Source: Histomonas meleagridis (lineage: Eukaryota > Parabasalia > Tritrichomonadida > Dientamoebidae). Taken from it: a stretch of DNA of 64,000 nucleotides. The translations under genes were made by a program, and so were the position numbers. The stretch is taken from the NCBI GenBank assembly GCA_020186115.1, contig WSYJ01000001.1:186001-250000 (forward strand), in the 5' to 3' direction. Numbering within the stretch: position 1 is the first letter of the stretch; the number at the start of each line of letters is the position of its first letter. Shown here one piece after another: positions 51,355 to 61,239 of this stretch. The notes beneath the pieces were generated by a model. It was not told the DNA's origin, ran no database searches, and was given only the letters and a program-made list of their open reading frames with translations.

Positions 51355-54300
51355 ATGCAAGAATTGGTTGTAGATCGTACATACGATCTAAATGACCCAC
51401 GTGCATTTATGCACCCTGACACCATGCGTGAGCGTGGCTTTGAAAATGGAAATATCTTGCGTTTGACTTCAAAATCAAATCACAATGCTCTTGTTTCAGT
51501 ATATGGTCGAGATAATATAAGTGATCCCAGTAAAATTCAAATACCAAAGTATTTACGTCTCCAGCTTCATACATTTTTAGGTGATTCAATTCAGGTTTCT
51601 CAATACAATAATTGTGGTGAAGCCGAATCTGTAACATTATCTTTAATTGAAGACACAGCATTTGGAGTTACTGGTGATTTTACAGATGTTTTAACGGATG
51701 CGATTTCTAAATTCCCAATAATTTATACTGGACTTGTTATTCCAGTTTATGCCTACCAACGTGTTTTAGAGTTCAAAGTCACAGAATTTTCACCAAGTGA
51801 TGCAGGTGCTGTTTATGTTCGAAATTCCAGAATTTTACATGTAACAGATTACTTTATAGATAGAGATGATTCTCCAAAAATGGACACTTTAACATTTGAA
51901 GATTTTGGAGGTTACAAAGATCAAATTACACAACTTCGAAAATCTATTGAACTTCCATTTTCTCAACCAAACTTCCAAACAAAGACAATTCTTATAAAAG
52001 CTTCGAATGGAATGGGTAAAACCATGTTATCTAAAATCATACCCAATGAAACGCCGTCCAAATTTTTCTATATTCCTGGTCTTAATGTTATTTCACTTTC
52101 TCAAACAGAAATATCGTCCTACATTACCAACATCATTCGGCAAAGTCAGAATAGTTTACCATCCATTATTTATTTTGATGATATTGATTGTTTTGTTTCA
52201 GATTATTTACTACGGCCAATTATTGATTCAATTTTTAAACGTCTCACATCAACGAATCAAATGTTATTTATTGCCACAGCAAAATCTGAAGACAATCTTC
52301 CAACCTTTAATGAAGTTATATCCTTTGATAACCCTACAGAAATGGATCGATTATTAATATTACAATCTATTACACGTAAAATGTATATTCCACATCCAAG
52401 TACAATCTATGAAATTTCCGATCAATGTCAAAACATGAAACCATCGCAAATGTCATCGTTATGTTTAGACACGTTTTTAAACAAAATAGATCAAGTAATT
52501 AATGAATTTAATATTCTTGATCCAGTTATAACAATTCGAACATTACAAAAACTTAAAGTTGGTAAAGATAAACCAAAGCCAGAAGAATTATTTAATAATA
52601 AATTTAATCGTAGTCCATTAGCACTTGAAAAGAATATTCCATTTGATGATGATTATGATTTACAATTTGGACGAATGGATGAAAACAATAAAAAGAAACA
52701 TCGAAAGAAGATTAACACTACAAATAATTCATTAGATTTATTTAATGAATTTTCTAACTCACAAAATGAATTTGTTGATGATATATTTGGTGATAAACTT
52801 CATTCTAATGAAACTAGTAATGATCCATTTAGTGATTTACAAATTAATCAAGATCAAAATCATAATGACATTGATCCATTTGAACAATTTACACGTTCAA
52901 GTAACAAAGAAAATAATAACAACGAGAATAATGCTGATGAAAATGATCCATTTAAAGAACTCAGCAAAACTAATGATGATAATGATATTGATCCATTTAA
53001 ACAATTTGATCTTAAACAAACGAATGATGAAGATAATTCACAAGATATTGATGATCCATTTTTGAATTTATCTCCAACAAATAATAATAAAAGTAAAGAA
53101 GAAACTTCAAATAATAACAATGAAGTTAATGATGATATCTTTAATGCATTTACTAAAAAAGATGAAACACAAAATATTGATCCATTTGCTAATGTAAAAT
53201 TCGAAAATGTTAATACAACAAATCAAAGTAATATTGATCCATTTGATAACTTACAACTTATAAATAATTCACCACAACAAAATAATGTAAAATTCGATAA
53301 CATTAATACTACAAATCAAAACAATGATCAATTTACTAATTTACAATTAGTAAATGATAAAGATAATGACCCGTTCCACTCAATCAATATGAAAAAAGAT
53401 GCAAGTGATCATTCATTAAAATTCGATAAAGATTCAAATCCATTCGCAACTGTTTCTCCAAATATTAGTAATAAGAAAAAGGAAAATCCATTCGATAAAA
53501 TTTCAAATAGTAATAAGCAAACAGCAGCAAATCCATTCACTACATTCAGTAAACAAGTTCCAGAAAACCAAAGTAAATTAAAAGACGCAAATCCATTCGC
53601 TTCAATACAAATTAAAGGTTTGGATAAGAAACAATCAAATGATCCATTCGCAAATGCAACTAAACAAACTAAAGATGATCCATTTGCAACTACGCCTAAA
53701 AAGAATGCACAAGATCCATTCGCAACTACACCTAAGCAAACTAAAGATCCTTTCGCTAATGTATCAAAGAAGAATACAAGTGATCCATTCGCAAGTGCAC
53801 CTAAACCAACAAAAGATGATCCGTTCGCTAATGTTTCAAAGAAAAGTACAAATGATCCATTCGCTAATGCTACTAAGCAAACTAAAGATGACCCGTTCGC
53901 AAGCGCATCGAAAAAGAGTACACAAGATCCGTTTTCAAGCGCACCTAAGCCTTCGAATGATGATCCTTTTGCAAGCGTTTCTAAAAAGAATAATGATCCA
54001 TTCGAATCAGCAAGTAAAAAGTCAAACGACCCATTTGCAGCATTCAATCAAAAGAAGAGCACAAACGATGACCCGTTCGCAAGCGCATCCAAGCCTCCGA
54101 ATGATGATCCATTTGCACCCACAGATGATCCATTCGCAAGTGCGTCTAAGCCAACGAAAGATGATCCATTCGCATCAGCAAGCAAAAAGTCAAATGATCC
54201 ATTCGCAAGTGCATCTAAAAAGAGCGAACAAGATCCATTCGCAACCACGCCTAAGCCTTCTAATGATGATCCATTCGCATCAGCAAGCAAAAAGTCAAAT

Positions 54301-56598
54301 GATCCATTCGCAAGTGCGTCTAAAAAGAGCGAACAAGATCCATTCGCAAGTGCGTCTAAGCCAACAAAAGATGATCCATTCGCAACTACGCCTAAGCCTT
54401 CTAATGATGATCCATTTGCATCAGCAAGCAAAAAGTCAAATGATCCATTTGCATCTCCTCCCAAAGATGATGGATATACATTTAAAGATCCATTCTCGTC
54501 ACCGGATGCTCAAGATGATCCATTTGCACCTCAGCAAAAGAGCAAAGGTCTGTTTGATGATTCTGATGAATCAAGTGATGACTCTTCAGAACATAATGAA
54601 TCAAAAGATGATCCATTCGCAAATGTACCTAAAAGCTCCAACAATGATCCGTTCGCTGCACCAAAAGATGATCCATTTGCTTCTCCAAAAGATGATCCAT
54701 TTGCAGTTAAAGATGCAGGCAATGATCCGTTCGCTGCGCCAACAGATGTCAAAGACGATCCATTTGCGCCTAAAGATTCTAAAAACGACCCATTCGCTGC
54801 AGGTAATGATCCGTTCTCAAGTGCACCTAAGAGCTCCACTAATGATCCGTTCGCTGCGCCAGCAGAAGTTAAAGACGATCCATTTGCACCTAAAGATGCA
54901 AACAATGATCCGTTCGCTGCACCTAAAGAAGATCCATTTATGCCTAAGCAAAAGAGCAAAAGTATGTTCGATGACTCTGACGAGTCAAGTGACGACAACA
55001 AGGCAAAAGAAGATTCTTCTGCATTGCCAAAACAAAAGAGCAAAGGCCTCTTCGATGACTCTGATGAATCAAGTGATAATGAGCCAAACAAAGACTTATT
55101 CGCATCACCGAAGCAAGAAGATCCGTTCACAACGAAAGATCCATTCTCCGCTCAAGGAAAAGAAGATCCATTCGCATCGCCAAAAGATGCAAATAATGAT
55201 CCATTTGCTGCTAATAACTCTAAAGAAGATCCATTTGCATCACCTAAGCAAGAAGATCCATTTGCAATGAAAGATCCCTTTGCTGCTAATAACACTAAAG
55301 AAGATCCATTCGCATCGCCTAAAGATGCAAATAATGATCCATTCGCTGCTAACAACACTAAAGAAGATCCGTTTGCATCACCTAAACAAGAAGATCCGTT
55401 CGCAGCGAAAGATCCATTTGCAAATACTGATCCGTTTTCAGCGCCTAAAGATGCGAAAGAGGATCCATTTTTGCCGAAGCAGAAGAGCAAAAGTCTCTTC
55501 GATGATTCCGATGAGTCAAGTGACGGCGCAGCACAAAATAAGTCCAAAGGCGGACTTTTCGGCGACGACCCATTTGCTGCGCCTAAGAAAAAGAGCAAAG
55601 GCTTGTTTGATGACTCTGATGAATCAAGCGATGAGCCAGCGCCGCATAACGAAGCAAACAATGATCCGTTCGCATTGCCTAAGCAAGAAGATCCATTTGC
55701 CGCAAAGCCACAAAATGATCCATTCGCCCAGTCCAATGATCCGTTTGCAGCTCCTAAACAAGAAGATCCATTCGCAAAGCCACAAAATGATCCATTCGCT
55801 GCACCTAAACAAACTGATCCGTTCGCATCAAAGCAAGAAGATCCATTTGCAGCTCCTAAACAAGAAGATCCGTTCGCTGCGCCTAAGCAAGATGAGAGCT
55901 TGCAGATCTCTAAGGAGGCATCTTCAGATCGTTTCTCGTCTGCATCAGGTAAAAAGGCCAAGCGCGTTCGTAAGAAATCGCGGAAGAAGGATGATAAAGG
56001 AAAAGCGCCTCGTAAAGCAAGCGAAGAAACAGGCGCGCAGCACACAAAGCGCCATGCCAAGAAGGAAGAAAAGAGCGCAGACTCAAAGACAAAACATCGA
56101 AAGAAAGAAAAGTCAAAGAAATTGGAAACTAAATCAAAGCAAAGTGACAAAGCATCAAAATTACAGCCAGCAACTGAAGATCCATTTTCTTCTAAAACAC
56201 AACCGGTAAACGAGGATCCATTCTCAGCTACAATACAAAACACAAATGAAGACCCATTCGCTTCTAAGCCACAAACTACAAACGATGATCCATTTGCAAA
56301 CAAAGATCCGTTTTCAACCGCCCAAAACGAGGATCCGTTTAGTTTCAGGGACCCGTTTTCGGCACCCGAAGTCAAAAATAACGGTTATGGGTTCAGTGAC
56401 CCGTTTGGGGCACCCAATGAGGGGGACCATTCTGCGTATGGAAGTACATTTGATGTTGTAAATCCATTTGATGTTATTGAAGAAGAAGAAAAACAACCAC
56501 AAGTGGAGCAGCAACAAAATGAACCGGAAACACAAGTTGTAAATGAAAAGGAAAAGAAAAAGAAAAAATCTCGAATTTCGAAATCAAAAAAGAAATGA
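51355..56598 (+). CDS. Cdc48/p97-like N-D1 protein fused to a DPF-repeat tail
   Basis: 1747 residues. Residues about 1-185 match the Cdc48 N-domain (SKIQIPKYLRLQLHTFLGDSI; TAFGVTGDFTDVL; VLEFKVTEFSPSDAG), then TFEDFGGYKDQITQLRKSIELP leads into one AAA module (about 185-400). Walker A is KASNGMGKT with Lys222. Walker B is IIYFDDID, so the catalytic Glu is Asp276. No D2 ring follows. From about 480 to 1520 there is a low-complexity region with, by my count, 78 DPF and 5 NPF tripeptides (typical: KKSNDPFASAS). Five copies of a KSKGLFDDSDESSD element lie within it. Then come a Lys/Arg-rich block (about 1527-1600), a last DPF cluster and a basic end. DPF binds AP-2 alpha appendage and NPF binds EH domains, so an endocytic hub is inferred. 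Confidence 0.85.
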   Translation: MQELVVDRTYDLNDPRAFMHPDTMRERGFENGNILRLTSKSNHNALVSVYGRDNISDPSKIQIPKYLRLQLHTFLGDSIQVSQYNNCGEAESVTLSLIEDTAFGVTGDFTDVLTDAISKFPIIYTGLVIPVYAYQRVLEFKVTEFSPSDAGAVYVRNSRILHVTDYFIDRDDSPKMDTLTFEDFGGYKDQITQLRKSIELPFSQPNFQTKTILIKASNGMGKTMLSKIIPNETPSKFFYIPGLNVISLSQTEISSYITNIIRQSQNSLPSIIYFDDIDCFVSDYLLRPIIDSIFKRLTSTNQMLFIATAKSEDNLPTFNEVISFDNPTEMDRLLILQSITRKMYIPHPSTIYEISDQCQNMKPSQMSSLCLDTFLNKIDQVINEFNILDPVITIRTLQKLKVGKDKPKPEELFNNKFNRSPLALEKNIPFDDDYDLQFGRMDENNKKKHRKKINTTNNSLDLFNEFSNSQNEFVDDIFGDKLHSNETSNDPFSDLQINQDQNHNDIDPFEQFTRSSNKENNNNENNADENDPFKELSKTNDDNDIDPFKQFDLKQTNDEDNSQDIDDPFLNLSPTNNNKSKEETSNNNNEVNDDIFNAFTKKDETQNIDPFANVKFENVNTTNQSNIDPFDNLQLINNSPQQNNVKFDNINTTNQNNDQFTNLQLVNDKDNDPFHSINMKKDASDHSLKFDKDSNPFATVSPNISNKKKENPFDKISNSNKQTAANPFTTFSKQVPENQSKLKDANPFASIQIKGLDKKQSNDPFANATKQTKDDPFATTPKKNAQDPFATTPKQTKDPFANVSKKNTSDPFASAPKPTKDDPFANVSKKSTNDPFANATKQTKDDPFASASKKSTQDPFSSAPKPSNDDPFASVSKKNNDPFESASKKSNDPFAAFNQKKSTNDDPFASASKPPNDDPFAPTDDPFASASKPTKDDPFASASKKSNDPFASASKKSEQDPFATTPKPSNDDPFASASKKSNDPFASASKKSEQDPFASASKPTKDDPFATTPKPSNDDPFASASKKSNDPFASPPKDDGYTFKDPFSSPDAQDDPFAPQQKSKGLFDDSDESSDDSSEHNESKDDPFANVPKSSNNDPFAAPKDDPFASPKDDPFAVKDAGNDPFAAPTDVKDDPFAPKDSKNDPFAAGNDPFSSAPKSSTNDPFAAPAEVKDDPFAPKDANNDPFAAPKEDPFMPKQKSKSMFDDSDESSDDNKAKEDSSALPKQKSKGLFDDSDESSDNEPNKDLFASPKQEDPFTTKDPFSAQGKEDPFASPKDANNDPFAANNSKEDPFASPKQEDPFAMKDPFAANNTKEDPFASPKDANNDPFAANNTKEDPFASPKQEDPFAAKDPFANTDPFSAPKDAKEDPFLPKQKSKSLFDDSDESSDGAAQNKSKGGLFGDDPFAAPKKKSKGLFDDSDESSDEPAPHNEANNDPFALPKQEDPFAAKPQNDPFAQSNDPFAAPKQEDPFAKPQNDPFAAPKQTDPFASKQEDPFAAPKQEDPFAAPKQDESLQISKEASSDRFSSASGKKAKRVRKKSRKKDDKGKAPRKASEETGAQHTKRHAKKEEKSADSKTKHRKKEKSKKLETKSKQSDKASKLQPATEDPFSSKTQPVNEDPFSATIQNTNEDPFASKPQTTNDDPFANKDPFSTAQNEDPFSFRDPFSAPEVKNNGYGFSDPFGAPNEGDHSAYGSTFDVVNPFDVIEEEEKQPQVEQQQNEPETQVVNEKEKKKKKSRISKSKKK
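53640..55900. repeat. Tandem DPF-encoding repeats
   Basis: Degenerate tandem repeats of about 30-60 bases encoding DPFA/DPFS units, for example the near-identical units between 54120 and 54470. They produce long open frames in other reading frames, which are artefacts of the repetition. Copy number is likely variable. Confidence 0.8.
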
Positions 56599-56772
56599 AT
56601 AATTTCTAAACATTTGGTATATTAAAAATTATTTTGTGAAAGTTATAAAAGTTTTAGAAATAATATTTTGTATACTTTGATTGATTAAAAATATTAAAAT
56701 TTAATAATAATATTTTTATTTATGTAGTTTATATACTTATTCAAATATTTATTGCATGTGCAAAAATAAATT

Positions 56773-57890
56773 TTAAATCTTAACGAAGGATTCGTTTTCT
56801 TTGAAGTCTTCTGCAAATGGATCTTCTTTAAGATGTGATATATTCATAGTAAAGTTATTTGAAATGTTATCACAATTATTATGAGTATATTCTTTTTCAT
56901 TCATACTGTCATCTCTTCGTTTTTTATTTCGAATACGAAGAAGTATTATAATAACTATTGTAAGAATCACAATAATTATAAAGCCAACACAAATTCCAAT
57001 AATAATATTAGAAATTTTAGTTTGTCCTTTATTTGTTTCATTATTATCTTGAATATTTATATAAAATCCTGAATGATATGAAATATATAATGAATATGTA
57101 ATTATAGTATTTTCATAATAAAGAAAGTTCGTTTCAAAATATGAATATGTTGAACCAAAATATGAAAGAATGATTGTATTTGTGAAAACAGTATTCGGGA
57201 TATTTGTTTTGGTGATTAAATGTGTGAAAAATATTGAATATGAATATGTATATGTTTCATCAAATTTTTTAGAAGATGTAAATGTATTTGAATGTGTGAA
57301 TGTGTTTGAATTTGTAAATATATTTGAATCTGAAAAAGTATTCGAATGTGTAGATGTGTGTGTTTGCCATGGATATTGTTCACATTCATCAATGGCTGTT
57401 CCAATTGATATATTAAGTACAAACCAAATGTTGTACTTTGATATAAATCTGACGTCATAACATGATTTGTTGGAACATTCTCAAATGAATTCGAATTTAT
57501 TGATGGTGATATATAACCTAAATAATATATACATGTTAGATTTGTGCAATCTCTGAATGCATAAGTTCCAATTGATGTTATATTTGGCCCAATAATAATC
57601 ATTTTTAATGATGAACATAAGCGAAAAGCATTACCACTAATTGATGTAACTGAATCCGTAATAGTGATATTTATTAAAGATGAACATTGATAAAATGTAT
57701 AACTTTCAATTGATGGACTAAACCTGAAATTGTTACATTTCTTAATGATGAACAATATCTAAATGCATAACTTCTAATTGTTGTTACATTATTCCCAAAA
57801 TTAATTGCTTTTAATTGAGAACATGATTGGAATGCATAAGTTCCAATTGATTTTCTACATACCATATATGATATTAAAAAATTCATATTT
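56773..57890 (-). pseudogene. Frame-shifted BspA-like gene
   Basis: Minus-strand TpLRR repeats (YAFQSCSQLKAINFGNNVTTI; AFRLCSSLKMIIIGPNITSI) are followed by a Thr/His-rich stalk, a TM-like segment (GFIIIVILTIVIIILL) and a tail with KEDPFAEDFKENESFVKI. Frames change at least near 57755, around 57400 and before the TM, and there is no N-terminal signal. The intact-looking tail is the third example of the conserved DPFA cytosolic peptide. Either a decayed copy or one with sequence errors. Confidence 0.8.
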
Positions 57891-58689
57891 ATAGAATCGT
57901 GACATAACGTTTTGCAAAATTATTTATATCTTGTGGTTTAGGTTGAACTGATTTCAATATCGAAGAGTTATATTATCAATAATTTGTTAGAAATGGGTAC
58001 ACCATTATTACTTAATGCATAACTTATTTTATTTGATTTGTTGGGCTGTATCGGAATATAATATTTAAAATTGTTATTTCAACGACGATATGTGTAATAT
58101 ACATAATATTGTGAGTTGTTCAGGATTTATTTATGGTTATAACTCAATCAAGATAGTTAAACAAATTTATTTCCAGAATTTCAAATATCTAATATAAGTA
58201 AATGTGATAATAATATCATAAATAATTATTAGAAGAAAAGATATTTTCATTTTGTCAAAAATGCAATAAGATAAACATATTTATCGCCCGTTCTCTTAAG
58301 GCTTAAGAGTGGCTCAGGAAAATAAAAAGCATTTTTATTAATCTTTTATTTTCGCCTTCCTAGATTTTAACATGTGGTGTGTCAAAAAATAATTCAATAT
58401 TTTCGTAATTAGTTCGGAATGTATAATCTTTTGTATAAAATGACAGATTGATAATTTATTATAAATCTATCAAAAAACCATCTAAAGACAATTTTGTTTC
58501 GTAAGCTGCATTATAAGCTTTAATTTTATCTCAATATTTTATGAATCCCGTGTATGAACATATCGTTATAAAATAAGAAAAATAATTTCAATATTTCAAA
58601 AATATATTTAGCTTTTATATTATTAATGTTTTATTGTTAACAATAAAAAATTATTTATTATATTTTCTCAAGTTTATGATATTGTATAT
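57891..58689. other. Intergenic, nothing recognised
   Basis: AT-rich. No gene or RNA I can support. Confidence 0.45.
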
Positions 58690-60266
58690 TTAACTGTGCT
58701 CACAAAGTGATTTTCTTGATTTTTCTCGAATTAAATCCACTATTTCTGTATGACCATTATAAGATGATAACATAAGTGCTGTCCAAAATAATTTAAATAA
58801 ATTCCAAATATTATTTTGAAATATTAAATGTTTAAAATAAATATTAAACAAAACAAATAAATACTTTTAGCATTAATATCAATTCCTTCTTGTTCAAGAA
58901 GTAATTTAACTATTTCTGTATAACCATTTTTTGAAGCATTTGTTAGTGCTAAAAATATTAAAAAAAAAATTTAAAAATTTTTATAAAACAATGAAATATT
59001 TTAATAAAAATCTAATGAAATAAGCAAACAATCTTGCTAAAATCAATGTATCTATTGTTAATTAAATAGTTATAAAGTTCCATATTTCCAGAAAAACCAA
59101 AAAAAAAAAAAAAATCAATAGGAATATGATTACTTTCGAGAAAATATTGAGTAATATATAAATTCCCTGTTATGATTGAAGCAATGAGAATATTTTCATT
59201 TATTTTCATTCCTTCTTTAAGTAAAAATGATAAAAGTTCTTAATTATGATATAAAATGCAAAGTTTTCCTAATTCTTTTAAATTATTAATTTCTTTTAAT
59301 GTATTATCATAAAAATAATGAAAGATATCATTTCGATGAAATTTAATTGCTGCTTCATATACACCTTCAAATGTTAAATGATTTTGTTCACATAAATGAA
59401 TGATTTCTTCATTTCCACCAGCAATTGCATATTTACCTGCGTTTTCTAATTTTGCACCATTCATAAGTAAATATTTAAAACATTTAATAGAAGAAAAAAA
59501 TGCTGCATAATCAATTAACGTAACATTTTCTTCATTAATAAATGAACATCTTTCATAAAGTGATGACTCAATCTTTTGATTAAAATCAAAATTTGTTTGT
59601 GATGATATTTCTTGAAGTTTTTCGATTTCATCATTTCGAATTATTTTTGCAATTTTATTCGGATTATGTCCTTCTTTAATTAACTTCTTATGAAGTTCCC
59701 AATCATTCTTTGAAAGTTCTTCATAATGTTCATTAATTTTATCGAAGAACCTATATTTTTCTTGACTTAAAATATCTTTTTTTATTTCATCTTTAAATTT
59801 TTGATTATAATTAATCATTTGTTGGATTTCTTCATTGGTCATATAATGTACAAAATATGAAATCTTATTATGTTTCAACAGAACATTTTTTTGTAGAAAA
59901 TTATGTTCAATCATTGAGAAGAAAATATGTCTCTTGTGTATGTCCATCAAGAAGCAAAAACTTAGTAAACACTTCAAATATTTTGTTTTTAACTTGTTTT
60001 GTTTCTTCAAATTGTTCAATTTCTTCTAGAAATTTAATATATATATCAAAATCTTTTTGTCTTGCTATAAATACAGAAAATATTATTTGACTAATCATTT
60101 AATTAAAAGATAATGGATGCTCATCATCAAATTTTATGATTATTAAACTTGATAATTTTTTAATATTTTCTCGATTCAATTCAAATATTATTTTGTTAAT
60201 TAGTAGTAGTGTTTCCAATTTATCAGTAAATTCATCATTTTCATTTGTTGAAATCTCTTTTTCCAT
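58690..60266 (-). pseudogene. Decayed DUF3447/ankyrin gene
   Basis: N-terminus begins at an ATG at 60266 (MEKEISTNENDEFTDKLE). An in-frame TAA lies at 60099-60101, a frameshift near 59920 and another TAA near 59240. A run of 17 A at 59099-59115 lies inside the region equivalent to LSFASxxGN. The main body (60019-59240) has the family hallmarks YELSKNDWELHKKLIKEGHNPN, RNDEIEKLQEISSQTNFD, DYAAFFSSIKCFKYLLMNG and GKYAIAGGNEEIIHLCEQNH. At the 3' end an 84-base ankyrin block (58948-58865) is followed by an 86-base GT...AG spacer (58864-58779) and a final block with stop at 58690, in phase. So the tail is well preserved while the body is broken. Confidence 0.8.
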
Positions 60267-61239
60267 CAAAAAAAAATGATTAAAAATTTGAATAAAAATG
60301 CACTTTTTGAAAATAGCTATTTTCAGCTATTTTTAGTTACGTAACTTTTTGAATGAAATAAATCGTTGGTATGTTTTTGGGCGGTTAGAGACTTCGCTTT
60401 CCTGAACGGTTTATATCGTATTTTCGACCAAAATCATTTTATTTGTGCAAAAATGAATCAAGAAATTTATTCCCACAAATGGTAATTACAAAATGGAGTT
60501 AATTCCATGTATGTATAAATCAATCCATAGAATATAAGGAAAAGCAAATAATTTATTATTATGGTCAATCATATCGACAAAATTAAAAATATATAAAATA
60601 AAGAAGAAGTAAAAGCAATATATAAAGTTTCAATAGAATTAACCATGATCAAATCAATTTCATGAAATTAAAAATAGCTAAAGATCTTTAGCTAAGAAAA
60701 AAACATTAATCAAATCAACAAATTTTCTATCATTAGAAATGGAATGTATGCAAGAAATGGAACACTACGGAAATTTGGAAAATATCTTCTTCTTTTATTG
60801 AGATATGTAAGTTAAATATAAAAAATGTCAATAACGTACTATACACCGATCGAAATGAAAACGCCAGTTCACGAGAAACCAGAACAGGCTACAAATAATT
60901 TTGCCCCACAGATCTCTTAGCAAATTAAACATATGTATAATGCTCACCACTAAGGCTATAAATTTATGGCCATATCACAATTACATAATATAGCCACCAG
61001 GGTACCCCAAAAATTTTTTGACAAGCTGTATTTTAAACGCAATTATTTATCAAAATCAATATAAATAAAGGATCTTTTCTTAAAAAGGATCATCCCTAAT
61101 GAGTTAACTTTATGTAAATTAATGTGTATATTAAAATGACGTTCGTAAAAGTTATAAATAACAAGATACTCTATGTTTTGCCCATCTGAACATTTTGGTG
61201 GCACTTTTATGAATTTTCAATTGTGTCTGGAGGTTTCTA
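60267..61239. other. Intergenic, kinase promoter
   Basis: AACGGT at 60405-60410 and TGGCACTTTT at 61199-61208, the latter 31 bases before the kinase ATG. Palindromic agttacgtaact near 60336. No gene recognised. Confidence 0.45.

Noticed and set aside
53409-56375. Long minus-strand and alternative-frame ORFs across the DPF gene (NGSS/ANGS-type and HSQ/MIH-type repeats)
   Set aside because: They are mirror products of the tandem DPF-coding repeats; composition and lack of domains show the plus-strand frame at 51355 is the gene.
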